64,000 bases of DNA, from assembly GCA_001898385.1 (NCBI GenBank), contig MKTT01000112.1:1-64000 (forward strand), given 5' to 3'. Shown in pieces: positions 26,595 to 35,355 of this stretch. The position numbers and the translations under genes are program-made. Each line of letters starts with the position of its first letter. Position 1 is the stretch's first letter. The notes below the pieces were generated by a model. That model had not been told where the DNA came from. It saw only the letters and a program-made list of their open reading frames with translations, and did not search any database. The stretch comes from Planctomycetales bacterium 71-10 (GTDB lineage: Bacteria; Planctomycetota; Planctomycetia; Isosphaerales; Isosphaeraceae).

Positions 26595-28460
26595 TCACCG
26601 CCGCGACAGGAACTCCGTCGAGTTGACCAGGCTCCAGTAGACGTCCTCGAACGCCGCCTTGCGGTCGGCGGACTTGGCCAGATAATCGCCGACGACCTCC
26701 AGCTCCTTCGGGTTGGGCTTGCGCGAGAGGACCATGAGGTAGAGCGAGTCCAAAGCCTCGCGGTCGCCGGGCGCCTTCGCCAGGATCCGGCCGAGGGGGG
26801 CGTCGGGGCGGGCCTGGGTCCGGGCGTGGACGATCGGGCCGTTCATCAGGAAGAGGGCCTGGGGGATGGTCCCCAGCACCTCGTCCGGGAGCGTGGACGG
26901 GTCGACGCCGAACAGCTTGTCGAACGGCGTGCGGAGGTTGGGGGCCTGTCGGCCCTTCTTGGCGACGGCCCCGGCCAGGCCGGCGGCCTCGGCGGCCTTC
27001 TTCGCGTTCTTCGGGCCCCCGGCCGACGTCTGGACGACGTTCCTGGGCGACCCGTCCGGCGCGGGGGCCCCCTCCCTCGGCAGGTCGAGCGCGACGGCCA
27101 GGGCTTCGAAGATCTGGTCGGCCCGCAGGCGGCTGGGGCAGACGGCGGCCATCTGCGTCAGCCCGGCGGGCGACGACGACGACCGCGCCCGGCGCTGGTA
27201 CGCCTGGGTGTTCAGGATGGTGCGGAACAGCCAGCGGACGTCGTAGCCGCCGGCGCGCCACTGGTCGGCCAGCGGGAGGAGGATCTCCTCCCCCTTCACC
27301 TCGCGCTCGGGCCCGATGTCGTCGACCGTCTCGTAGAAGCCCTCGCCCATCAGCACGGTCCAGGCCCGGTTGACGTACGCGCGGGCGAACCACGGGTCGT
27401 CCTGGCCGGTGATGTACGAGGCCACCAGTTCGCGGAGTTGCGCGGGGGTCAGGCCGTCGGGGATCGCCTCGGCCTTCGACGCGAAGAAGAACTTCGGCTT
27501 CACCGGGATCGACTTCTTCGGGTCGGTCAGGTCGGGCATCGTGTAGCGGGCGCGGGGCGTCTCGACCACGGCGAACGCGGCCTTCACGCCCGGCTCGGGC
27601 TTCACCACCCGCTGCATCCGGCCGCCGGCGAAGAACGCGGCCAGCTCGTGGAACTGCTCGCGCTTCCAGGAGTCGGTCTTGTGGTCGTGACACTCGGCGC
27701 ACTGGATCTGCACGCCGAGGAACACGCGCGAGGCCTCGCCCGCGAGCTGCACGGCCGACGCCGCGTGCGCCGCGTTGAAGCTGGCCGCGCCGTTCTCGTC
27801 GGTCCGGCCGTCGGCCTCGATCATCTCGGCGACGATCTCGTCCCAGGGCCGGTTGCGGTCGAACTGCTCGGCGAGCCAGCTTTCCAGGAGGTCGTACCGG
27901 ATCTGCTGGGCGGTCGGGTTGGAGGCCCGGAACTGGATCACCTCGCGCCAGTAGCGGGCCCAGTTCCGGCCGTAGTCGGGAGTCGACAGCAGCTCGTCGA
28001 TCAGCTTCGCCCGCTTGTCCTTCGCCTTGTCGGCGACGAACTCGCGGAGCTGGCCGGGCGTCGGCGGGACGCCGGCCACGTCCAGGTAGATGCGGCGGGC
28101 GAACTCGGCGTCGCTCGTGGGCGGGGCGGGCTTGACCTCGGGGTTGGTCTTCGCGAGCCGGGCGGCGACCAGGGCGTCGAGGTCGGCCGAGGTCATCGTC
28201 GGCGCCACGACGGTCTTCGCCGGCCGCTTCGGCGGCTCGGCCGGCTTCGCCTTGGCGGCCTTCTTCGCCACCGACTTCCGCAACTCCTGCACCGCCTGAA
28301 CGACCTCCCGGGCCCTGGCGTCGTCGAGCGCCATCGCCCCCGGGGCGTCCTCCTTCGGCTTCGTCGGCTCCTGCCCCATCGCGACGGCCGCGCCGGCCAG
28401 GAGCCCGAAGGCCGCGAGCCGGAAGGAGATGCGCCTCACCTGGAAGATCTCATCACGCAT
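26595..28460 (-). CDS. DUF1549/DUF1553 domain protein (planctomycete cytochrome-type)
   Basis: 621 residues. The chosen ATG gives MRDEIFQVRRISFRLAAFGLLAG, a signal peptide. DUF1549 spans about residues 90-300, with FARRIYLDVAGVPPTPGQLREFVADK, RYWREVIQFRAS and a heme-like CAECHDHKTDSWKREQFHELAAFF. DUF1553 follows to the C-terminus, with AYVNRAWTVLMGEGFY, LRADQIFEALAVAL and LMVLSRKPNPKE. The DUF1501 gene lies downstream, separated only by element B. This is the standard planctomycete pair. A periplasmic oxidative or hydrolytic role is inferred from the family's cytochrome-type PSCyt annotations. Confidence 0.9.
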   Translation of the reverse strand: MRDEIFQVRRISFRLAAFGLLAGAAVAMGQEPTKPKEDAPGAMALDDARAREVVQAVQELRKSVAKKAAKAKPAEPPKRPAKTVVAPTMTSADLDALVAARLAKTNPEVKPAPPTSDAEFARRIYLDVAGVPPTPGQLREFVADKAKDKRAKLIDELLSTPDYGRNWARYWREVIQFRASNPTAQQIRYDLLESWLAEQFDRNRPWDEIVAEMIEADGRTDENGAASFNAAHAASAVQLAGEASRVFLGVQIQCAECHDHKTDSWKREQFHELAAFFAGGRMQRVVKPEPGVKAAFAVVETPRARYTMPDLTDPKKSIPVKPKFFFASKAEAIPDGLTPAQLRELVASYITGQDDPWFARAYVNRAWTVLMGEGFYETVDDIGPEREVKGEEILLPLADQWRAGGYDVRWLFRTILNTQAYQRRARSSSSPAGLTQMAAVCPSRLRADQIFEALAVALDLPREGAPAPDGSPRNVVQTSAGGPKNAKKAAEAAGLAGAVAKKGRQAPNLRTPFDKLFGVDPSTLPDEVLGTIPQALFLMNGPIVHARTQARPDAPLGRILAKAPGDREALDSLYLMVLSRKPNPKELEVVGDYLAKSADRKAAFEDVYWSLVNSTEFLSRR

Positions 28461-28643
28461 GGCGGCCGGCCCCCTGCTCAAGGCGACGATGGCGCGTCGG
28501 GACGCGCGTCCTTCCGACTCCCCATTCAACACCAGGATAGGACCGGGGTGTCGCGGCCGGGGGAATTTCCCGAAGACCCTTACTCCACAGAGGGCCCTGA
28601 ACGCCCCTCCGGCTCCGGTCGAGCCGATCGTCGACCGTCGCGG

Positions 28644-29198
28644 CTAAGGCCGCGGGCGATCCAGGCGCCTTCGATACTCGTCCTGACGCGGGCACCTTAT
28701 TTCAGGATGGGCCGCGCGGAGCCGTGGCAGCAGCAGTTCGGCCATCTGCCATTGCGGCTCGGTGACGTTGGTGTACGGCCCCGGCCATGTGTAGCCGGAT
28801 GAAAACTCGTGGATCATCTGGACTTCGTTGCCGAGGACGAGCGCGACGACTTCTTCGTCGTGCGTCGCGACGAGCCGGAATCGTTGCGACGGCTTCCTTT
28901 CGGGGCCAATCCCCATGAATCGGCGTTTTGGAATGCGGGTCTGCCCCCACTGTTTGAGTTCAAAGTAAATGTAACCCGGCGGCTCATAGTGGAACTCGCC
29001 TTCGGCGTACACGTCGATCGTCCAGGGGCCTACCTGAAAGGACGCGAGTTGTTCGGGCCTCATCAGGTATCCCAGCAGCAGGAAGAGCAGCACGCCGATC
29101 AGGGGGCCCGGCAGGACGTACAGGAGGCATCCCATCAGCAGCCGTCGCCTCGTGGAGCGAGGCCGTCCTTCTCGGCCGGGCGCGCCAGGGTCATTCAT
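28644..29198 (-). CDS. Membrane-anchored hypothetical protein
   Basis: 184 residues. The start ATG has GGAAGGA upstream. A basic N-terminus (STRRR) precedes one or two membrane segments: LLMGCLLYVLPGPLIGVLLFLLLGYLM. The rest is soluble and aromatic-rich, with PWTIDVYAEGEFHYEPPGYIYFELKQWG, and ends in a basic tail. I do not recognise the family. It is on the same strand as, and 183 nt upstream of, the DUF1549 gene; it may or may not share its transcript. Confidence 0.6.
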   Translation of the reverse strand: MNDPGAPGREGRPRSTRRRLLMGCLLYVLPGPLIGVLLFLLLGYLMRPEQLASFQVGPWTIDVYAEGEFHYEPPGYIYFELKQWGQTRIPKRRFMGIGPERKPSQRFRLVATHDEEVVALVLGNEVQMIHEFSSGYTWPGPYTNVTEPQWQMAELLLPRLRAAHPEIRCPRQDEYRRRLDRPRP

Positions 29199-29434
29199 GG
29201 GTTCGTCCTTCCATACCGATCGCGGGGGCCCGCGAGCATCGGGCGGAGCAGAGCCCCGGCGCGGCAGATCGTCCCGGGCCGACCGCGGCGTCGGCCGTCG
29301 CGAGGACCGCGCTCGACGCCGGGAGAGGTCGGACGAAGGGGGAGGGGCGGCATGGGGCGTCCGGCGACCGGTCCGCCCCTCCGATCGGCCTCCCCCCCGA
29401 CGTCGGGGGGGCCGTTCGCGGGGCTCCGGGCGGG

Positions 29435-30607
29435 TCAGCCGGCGACGTCGACCCAGGACTTGGCCTTGGCGGACTGGGCGATGGCCTCGCAGATGCGGAC
29501 CTCACGGTCGCCCTCGGCGAAGGTGGGGAAGTTGGGAGTGCCCTGGCAGCCGTTCAGGATGTAGGAGTAGAACGCCAGGTCGAGCTGCTTGAAGGCGTCG
29601 GGGAAGCCCTCGGCGTGGCCGCCGGGGTAGTGGCTGAAGTTGCCGGCCTCGACGCTGAGGATGGACGGGTCGCGGTTCATGAGCTGGTTGGGCGCGCCGC
29701 GGCGGCCGAGCCAGAGCAGCTCGGGCGACTCGCTGTCCCACACCATGGAGCCCTCGGTGCCGCAGACCTCCAGGTACAGGCGATTCTTGCGGCCGCCGTG
29801 CATCTGGTTGACGTGGTAGACGCCGCGGGCGCCGTCGGTCAGGTGGAGCATCACCGCGCCGTAGTCCTCGGTGGTGATCTTCACCGGCTCGGTGGCCTTC
29901 TTGGCGGCGTTGGGGCCGGAGTAGGTCTCGGCCCCGCCGATGGGGCGGTTGCGGTGCTCGTGGAAGGTGGCCAGGTCGGCGTTCACCTTCTCGATGTGCT
30001 TGCCGGTGATGAACTGGGCCAGGTCCATCCAGTGGGTGCCGATGTCGGCGATGGCCCGCAGGTTGGTGTGGCCGTCGGGCTCCACCCGCCAGTTGTAGTC
30101 GTCGGCCAGCAGCAGCCAGTCCTGGGTGTACGACCCGGTGACGGTCAGGATCCGGCCCAGCGCCCCGCTGGCGACTCGCTGGCGCATCTCCTGGGCGAGC
30201 GGGTAAAACCGCAGGTTGTAGTTCACGCCGGCGGCCTGCTTCGGGCGGCTCGCGGCCAGCTTGGCCAGCTCGGCCGATTCCTTGGAGCTGACGGCCAGCG
30301 GCTTCTCGCAGAGGACGTGCTTGCCGGCCTCCAGCGCCGCCTTGGCGTGCTGGTAGTGGATGTCGTTGGGCGAGGCCAGGTGGACCGCGCCGATCTCGGG
30401 GTCGGCCAGGACCTCCTCGATGGTGGAGTACACCTTGGGGATGCCCAGCTTCTCGGCCTGGGGGCGGGCCTTCTCGGGGCTGATGTCCAGCAGGCCGGCG
30501 ACCTGCACGCCGATCCGGCGCAGGGCCTCGGCGTGGACCGGGCCGATGAAGCCGCCGCCGATCAGGGCGACCTTGGGAGGGTTGGAGAGGACGTAGGGAG
30601 CGCCCAT
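29435..30607 (-). CDS. Gfo/Idh/MocA family oxidoreductase
   Basis: 390 residues, typical for the family. The ATG has AAGGAAG upstream. The Rossmann motif is KVALIGGGFIGPVHAEAL (residues 12-29). The conserved EKPLAV at about 100-105 carries the family Lys, and the C-terminal domain has DIGTHWMDLAQFITG, with the catalytic-type His. Such enzymes use NAD(P) to oxidise or reduce sugars and sugar derivatives. It is the second of two tandem family members, 66 nt after the first, probably in one operon. The substrate is unknown. No signal peptide is seen, so it is probably cytoplasmic. Confidence 0.92.
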   Translation of the reverse strand: MGAPYVLSNPPKVALIGGGFIGPVHAEALRRIGVQVAGLLDISPEKARPQAEKLGIPKVYSTIEEVLADPEIGAVHLASPNDIHYQHAKAALEAGKHVLCEKPLAVSSKESAELAKLAASRPKQAAGVNYNLRFYPLAQEMRQRVASGALGRILTVTGSYTQDWLLLADDYNWRVEPDGHTNLRAIADIGTHWMDLAQFITGKHIEKVNADLATFHEHRNRPIGGAETYSGPNAAKKATEPVKITTEDYGAVMLHLTDGARGVYHVNQMHGGRKNRLYLEVCGTEGSMVWDSESPELLWLGRRGAPNQLMNRDPSILSVEAGNFSHYPGGHAEGFPDAFKQLDLAFYSYILNGCQGTPNFPTFAEGDREVRICEAIAQSAKAKSWVDVAG

Positions 30608-30673
30608 CGTTCGGTCTTCCTTATATGTATCTAACGGGTCTTGAGGGTCCGGGGTCTCGCGGCGGGCGACGGG

Positions 30674-31855
30674 TCACTTGACCTCGTCGACGGCGACGGG
30701 CCGGCGCTCGACGGCGGAGATCATGGCGGCTTCCAGGACGCGCTGGGTCTGGTAGGCGTCCTCGAAGTCGGGCATCGGGACGACGGGCTCCTGGCCGCCG
30801 AGGATGCGGAGGATGTCGTACGCCTGGTTGGTGAAGCCGTGCTCGTAGCCGATGACGTGGGCGTCGGGCCACCAGTTCTCGGCGTAGGGGTGGTCGCCGC
30901 CGTGGGTGCACATGAGGGTGGTCCAGCCCTGGACGGCGCGGGGGCGGGTGGCGTCGTAGAACTGGAGTTCGTTCATGCGTTCGAAGTCGAACTTCAGGGC
31001 GCCCTTGGAGCCGTTGATCTCGAAGCCGTTGCGGTTCTGGTTGCCGGTGGCCTGGCGGGCAGCCTCGAACGAGGCGACGCCGCCGCCGGAGAGCCGCGAC
31101 AGGAACAGGACGCAGTCGTCGACCGTCACCGGCCCGGTCTCGGCCGCCCCGCCGACGCCCGCGGCGATGCCGCCGGCCGTCGGGCCGGTCATGAGCTTGC
31201 GCTCCTTGATGAAGGTCTCGGCGATCGCGCCGGAGACCTCCGTCACCTCCTCGCCGGTGACGAAGCGGACCATGTCGATGATGTGGGCGTTGAGGTCGCC
31301 GTGCGAGCCGGCACCGGAGCCCTCCTTCTGGAACCGCCAGATCAGGGGGATGGACTCGTCGGCCCAATCCTGGAGGTAGAACGCGCGCGAGTGCCGGACC
31401 TTGCCGATCGCCCCGTCCTTCACCAGCTTGTACGCCATGGCGACGGCCGGGCAGCGGCGGTAGTTGTACCAGACGAAGGTCTTCTTGCCCGCCTCCTTGG
31501 CCGCGGCGACCATCAGCCGGGCCTCGTCGATCGTCCGCGAGATGGGCTTCTCGCAGGCGACGTGCTTGCCGGCCTTCAGCGCCGCGAGGGCGACCTCGGC
31601 GTGCATGTTGTTCGGCGTGACGACGTCGACCAGGTCGACCTCGGGGCAGGCGACGGTCGCCTTCCAGTCGGTCGAGGAGTGCTTCCAGCCCCAGACCTTC
31701 GCGAACTCGGCGACGGCCTCGGCGTTGCGGCCGAAGACCGAGTGCATCACCGGCGCGGCCGGGGGCTTGAAGAACCGGGGGACCTGCGACCAGGCGTTCG
31801 AGTGCGTCCGCCCCATGAAGCCCTGGCCGATCATGGCCACTCTGACATCTGCCAT
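30674..31855 (-). CDS. Gfo/Idh/MocA family oxidoreductase
   Basis: 393 residues with AGAGGGTG upstream of the ATG. The nucleotide-binding motif is VRVAMIGQGFMGRTHSNAW, followed by ACEKPISRTIDEARLM with the EKP Lys. The C-terminal domain has GDLNAHIIDMVRFVTGEE and a C-terminal beta-sheet typical of the family; GYEHGFTNQAYDILRILGG is the usual late motif. The overall sequence resembles the myo-inositol dehydrogenase-like group of planctomycetes and Bacteroidota. Tandem with the related gene downstream. Likely first gene of the pair. Confidence 0.92.
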   Translation of the reverse strand: MADVRVAMIGQGFMGRTHSNAWSQVPRFFKPPAAPVMHSVFGRNAEAVAEFAKVWGWKHSSTDWKATVACPEVDLVDVVTPNNMHAEVALAALKAGKHVACEKPISRTIDEARLMVAAAKEAGKKTFVWYNYRRCPAVAMAYKLVKDGAIGKVRHSRAFYLQDWADESIPLIWRFQKEGSGAGSHGDLNAHIIDMVRFVTGEEVTEVSGAIAETFIKERKLMTGPTAGGIAAGVGGAAETGPVTVDDCVLFLSRLSGGGVASFEAARQATGNQNRNGFEINGSKGALKFDFERMNELQFYDATRPRAVQGWTTLMCTHGGDHPYAENWWPDAHVIGYEHGFTNQAYDILRILGGQEPVVPMPDFEDAYQTQRVLEAAMISAVERRPVAVDEVK

Positions 31856-32198
31856 GGAACACCCTCTGACGACGTGCGGGAGGAGGGCCGACCGACCGCG
31901 ACGGGGCGCGGCGACGGCACACGGATCGTTCGTTCGCGACCGGCGGGACGTCGGGCCCGGCCCCCGGGCGGCGGGCGGACGGCCGCCTCGCGCGGCCCCG
32001 GGCCTTCGGCAGATCCGCCGCGACGCAGGCCAATATAGCCGTGCCCGAAACCCCGTCCAAGGCCCGACCGGCCGGGCCTTCCCAAGCCTTCGGGGTCCTG
32101 AAGTCGACCCCTCCGATCCGTCGACGGCCTTATCCGCCCACGGACGCCGCGGTAGAATCGACCGGAGGGCTCCGGGGCTTTATTCGACAGGTGACCAG
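31856..32198. other. Divergent intergenic region
   Basis: 343 bases between the oxidoreductase operon and the DUF4365-like pair. It is very GC-rich from 31900 to 32010. No promoter, operator or RNA feature stood out on either strand. Confidence 0.4.
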
Positions 32199-32666
32199 GT
32201 GGCCAACGAGGATATCGGGGAGCGTGGCCAGTGGCTGTTCAACCTCCTCATGACCGACCTCGGCGATCGGGCCCACCCGTATTTCCGGCCGCGGTTCCTC
32301 GGGGACAAGTATCCCACGTTCGACTCCATCGTCGAGGTGGTGGATCACCCGGCCTACTTCTTCTTCGTGCAGGTGAAAGGGACCACGCGGGGGTACACGC
32401 CGAACGGCCGACGGCTGCGGGTTCAGGTGTCCCAAGAGGACGTCGACCGGATGGTCGCGGTCCCGGCGCCGACCTATGTGGTGGGGGTCGACACGGCGCT
32501 TCAGGTCGGCTTCCTCCTCTCGGTGAACGAGCCGCGCGGCCCCGTGGCGGGTCTCGCCACCCGATTCCCGATCGACCGCCGCGGCCGGGAGGATCTCAGG
32601 GACGAGGTGGTCGAATTCTGGTCGGCTCGGAACATGGTCCTCACCGATTCACGCTTCAAGGAATAG
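32199..32666 (+). CDS. DUF4365-like protein with VQVKGTT motif
   Basis: 155 residues. The best start is a GTG preceded by AGGTG; no suitable in-frame ATG exists nearby. It opens with GERGQWLFNLLMTDLG, runs through D and E residues, and reaches YFFFVQVKGTTRGY. This pattern (GE near the start, D...xVQVKG) is that of the DUF4365/restriction-endonuclease-like fold, in which the Lys is the PD-(D/E)xK-type Lys. It ends with DRRGREDLRDEVVEFW. It is 9 nt upstream of a second gene of the same type. No methylase or other defence gene is adjacent, so a nuclease role is inferred from the fold alone. Confidence 0.6.
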   Translation: MANEDIGERGQWLFNLLMTDLGDRAHPYFRPRFLGDKYPTFDSIVEVVDHPAYFFFVQVKGTTRGYTPNGRRLRVQVSQEDVDRMVAVPAPTYVVGVDTALQVGFLLSVNEPRGPVAGLATRFPIDRRGREDLRDEVVEFWSARNMVLTDSRFKE

Positions 32667-32675
32667 GGGCCGGGC

Positions 32676-33149
32676 ATGTCGAGCGCGAACGAGCCTTGGT
32701 TCGTGGCGGAACGGAGCGAGGCGGTCGCCGGGCTGCTGCTCACCTCCCGCGAGGACGTCCGCGTCCGGCATGAGCCGGCGCAGGGCGGCGGGTCGGACTT
32801 CCTGGTCGAGATCGGCGCCGACGGCCGGCCGTCGACCCGGATCTTCATGGTGCAGGTGAAGGGGACCACGTCGCCCGACCCGGACGACTGGAGGCGCGAG
32901 GTCCGGCAGCTATTCCCCGCGCCCGGCCGGCCGTTCTACCTGCCCACCTGCGTCTTCGTCGTGAACGTGCGCGACAACAAGGCCTTCTACGCCTGGGCGG
33001 CCGAGCCCCTGGCCGACGCGAACTCCGCCACGCTGAGGTTCCACGAGACGGGGACCTTCCGCCCGCTGGACCCGGCCGCCGTCGGCGAGATCATCGATCG
33101 AGTCGAGGCCTGGTATCAGGCCCTGCCGAAGCAACTCGTCCCCGCGTGA
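32676..33149 (+). CDS. Second DUF4365-like protein with VQVKGTT motif
   Basis: 157 residues, starting 9 nt after the first gene; AGGGGCC lies upstream of the ATG. It has FVAERSEAVAGLLLTSREDV, then GGGSDFLVEIG and FMVQVKGTTS, a clear D-x(n)-E/V-x-K layout. The C-terminus is FHETGTFRPLDPAAVGEIIDRVEAWY. It shares the VQVKGTT core with the upstream protein but little else, so the pair may form a heterodimer or be an ancient duplication. The function is not known; endonuclease or DNA-end recognition is inferred from the fold. Confidence 0.6.
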   Translation: MSSANEPWFVAERSEAVAGLLLTSREDVRVRHEPAQGGGSDFLVEIGADGRPSTRIFMVQVKGTTSPDPDDWRREVRQLFPAPGRPFYLPTCVFVVNVRDNKAFYAWAAEPLADANSATLRFHETGTFRPLDPAAVGEIIDRVEAWYQALPKQLVPA

Positions 33150-33215
33150 GCTTCCCGGCCCTGGGAGCCGGTCGGAGACTCGACGGATCACCTCGCGCCT
33201 CGGAGAAACGCCTCC

Positions 33216-34733
33216 ATGACACGCCTCGCCGCCACGGCCGCCCTGCTCCTCATGACCCCCCGCGCGGCGACGGCCGGCGACTTCTCGTTCGCCCACGACG
33301 GCGTGATGGGGACGTCGCTGGAGATGGCCGTCCGGGCCGACGACGAGGCCGCCGCGCGGCGGGCCGAGGGCCGCGCGCTCCGCGAGATCGACCGGCTTGC
33401 GGCGATCCTCGGCAACCACGACCCGGCCAGCGAGTTCCGCCGCTGGCAGGCCGGGTCGAGCGACGCCGCGAAGGTCTCGCCGGAATTGATGGAAGTCCTC
33501 GCCCTGGCCGACGCCTGGCGCGAGCGGAGCGGCGGCGCGTTCGACGCGCGGGCCCAGGTCTTCGCCTTGCTCTGGGCCGAGGCCGCCCGCCGCGGCTCCG
33601 CGCCGACCCGCGACGAGCTGGCCGAGGCGAATGCCCGCGCCGACGCCCCGGCCTGGCGGCTCGACCCGGCGACAGGCGTCGCCGAGCGGACCTCGGACGC
33701 GCCGCTGACCCTGGATGCGATCGCCAAGGGGTTCATCGTCGAGCGCGCCTGCGACGCGGCCCTGCGCGACGACCCGGCGGTGCGCGGCGTGGTCCTGAAC
33801 GTCGGCGGCGACCTCCGCGTCCAGGGGGACGTCGAGCGCCCGGTCGCGATCGCCGGCCCTCGGCCGGGGTCCGAGACGACCGAGCCCCTGGCCCAGATCG
33901 CGGTGAAGGACCGGGCCGTGGCGACTAGCGGCCGGAAGCATCGGGGGTATGAGATCGGCGGCCGGTGGTACTCGCACGTCCTCGACCCCAGGTCCGGCGG
34001 GCCGGCCGACGGCGTGCTCGTCGCGTCGGTGGTCGCGGACCGCTCGGCCGACGCCGACGCCCTGGCCACCGCCCTGAACGTCCTCCCCCCCGACGAGGGC
34101 CTGCGGCTGGCCGATTCCGTCGGCGCGGCCTGCCTGATCGCCGCGGCCGACGGCCGGGTCCTCCGCAACGCCGCGTGGCTGGCGATCCAGGTCCAGGAGC
34201 CGGCCCCGAAGGAGCCCGCGCAGGACCGGGCGAAGGCCGACGGCGGCTGGGGCGACGACCACGAATTGCTGGTGCGGTTCACGATCAAGAAGCCCGAGGA
34301 GAAGGGGCGGTATCGCCGGCCCTACGTCGCGGTCTGGGTGAAGGGCCCGGACGGCAAGCCGGTGCGCAACCTGGTCTTCTGGGTCTCGCAGGGGGGATCG
34401 GGCCCGTTCCAGTGGCTCCCCGACCTCAAACGCTGGCACGCCGACGTGATGACCCGCGTGAAGGTCACGAAGTTCGACCCGTTCGTCATCGCCCAGCCGA
34501 CCCGGCCGCCGGGCGAATACTCGGTCGCCTGGGACGGCAAGGACGACAAGGGCGACCCCGTCAAGCCGGGCGAGTACACCGTGCTGATCGAGGCCGTCCG
34601 CGAGCAGGGGGGCTACGGCCTGATCCGGCAGCGGGTCACGGTGGGCGACGAGGCGTTCACGAAGGAACTGAAGGGGAATGACGAGATCCAGTCCGCCTCC
34701 CTCGAATACCGGGACCGCGATGCCGAGCGATGA
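33216..34733 (+). CDS. ApbE-family FAD:protein FMN transferase fused to a DUF2271 domain
   Basis: 505 residues. Signal peptide at residues 1-21. The ApbE domain (about 25-325) shows GVMGTSLEMAVRADD, SGGAFDARAQVF, TLDAIAKGFIVERACD and LNVGGDLRV, then RWYSHVLDPRSGGPADGV and a final DALATALNVL. These are the metal- and FAD-binding motifs of enzymes that attach FMN to Thr/Ser of redox proteins. A DUF2271 domain follows (LVRFTIKKPEEKGRYRRPYVAVWVKG to the end). The next gene overlaps its end by 14 nt and encodes a PepSY-associated membrane protein, so the two probably make one extracellular flavin or iron-reduction module. Confidence 0.9.
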   Translation: MTRLAATAALLLMTPRAATAGDFSFAHDGVMGTSLEMAVRADDEAAARRAEGRALREIDRLAAILGNHDPASEFRRWQAGSSDAAKVSPELMEVLALADAWRERSGGAFDARAQVFALLWAEAARRGSAPTRDELAEANARADAPAWRLDPATGVAERTSDAPLTLDAIAKGFIVERACDAALRDDPAVRGVVLNVGGDLRVQGDVERPVAIAGPRPGSETTEPLAQIAVKDRAVATSGRKHRGYEIGGRWYSHVLDPRSGGPADGVLVASVVADRSADADALATALNVLPPDEGLRLADSVGAACLIAAADGRVLRNAAWLAIQVQEPAPKEPAQDRAKADGGWGDDHELLVRFTIKKPEEKGRYRRPYVAVWVKGPDGKPVRNLVFWVSQGGSGPFQWLPDLKRWHADVMTRVKVTKFDPFVIAQPTRPPGEYSVAWDGKDDKGDPVKPGEYTVLIEAVREQGGYGLIRQRVTVGDEAFTKELKGNDEIQSASLEYRDRDAER

Positions 34734-35343
34734 CCGCCCCGCCCCGCAACGGTCGTCCCGGCCGCTGGCGATCCGCCTGGCCGGGCCGATCCGATGGCTG
34801 CACACCTACCTGTCGATGTTCGGCCTCGTCGCCGTCCTCTTCTTCAGCCTGACGGGGATCACGCTGAACCACCCCGGCTGGTTCTACGACGGCGTCGCGA
34901 CCGACGTCGAGGCCGAGGGCCGCGTCGACCCCGCCCTGCTCCGCGGCGAGGCGGACAGGCTCGCGATCGTCGAGCGCCTCCGGGCCGAGCACGGCCTGCG
35001 CGGGGCGCTGGCGTCGTTCACCGAGGACGAGGACGAGTGCGTCGTCACCTTCAAGGGGCCGGGATACTCGGCCGACGCCTTCATCCGACGCCCCGAGGGG
35101 ACGTACCGCCTGGCCGAGCATCGCCACGGCCTGGTCGCCGTGCTCAACGACCTGCACAAGGGCCGTGACGCGGGGCCGGTCTGGTCGGCGGTGGTCGACC
35201 TCTCGGCCGCGCTCACGGGTCTGGCCGCGGCGACGGGCCTGCTCCTGCTCTTCTACATCAAACGTCGGCGGGCCCTGGGGCTCGCGACGGCGCTGGCCGG
35301 GGCGGTCGCGCTGGCGGCGGCGTTCCTCCTCGGGGTCATGTGA
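34720..35343 (+). CDS. PepSY-associated transmembrane protein
   Basis: 207 residues from the ATG at 34720, overlapping the ApbE-DUF2271 gene by 14 nt. It has an N-terminal membrane helix (WLHTYLSMFGLVAVLFFSLTGITLNHPGWF), then a soluble PepSY-like segment, then HRHGLVAVLNDLHKGRDAG. The C-terminus has two more helices (VVDLSAALTGLAAATGLLLLFY and ATALAGAVALAAAFLLGVM). These features match the short PepSY_TM proteins found with DUF2271 in bacterial iron or flavin redox loci. It probably passes electrons across the inner membrane or anchors the ApbE-processed partner. Operon partner: the fused ApbE gene. Confidence 0.85.
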   Translation: MPSDDRPAPQRSSRPLAIRLAGPIRWLHTYLSMFGLVAVLFFSLTGITLNHPGWFYDGVATDVEAEGRVDPALLRGEADRLAIVERLRAEHGLRGALASFTEDEDECVVTFKGPGYSADAFIRRPEGTYRLAEHRHGLVAVLNDLHKGRDAGPVWSAVVDLSAALTGLAAATGLLLLFYIKRRRALGLATALAGAVALAAAFLLGVM

Positions 35344-35355
35344 GGCCGGCGGGGC

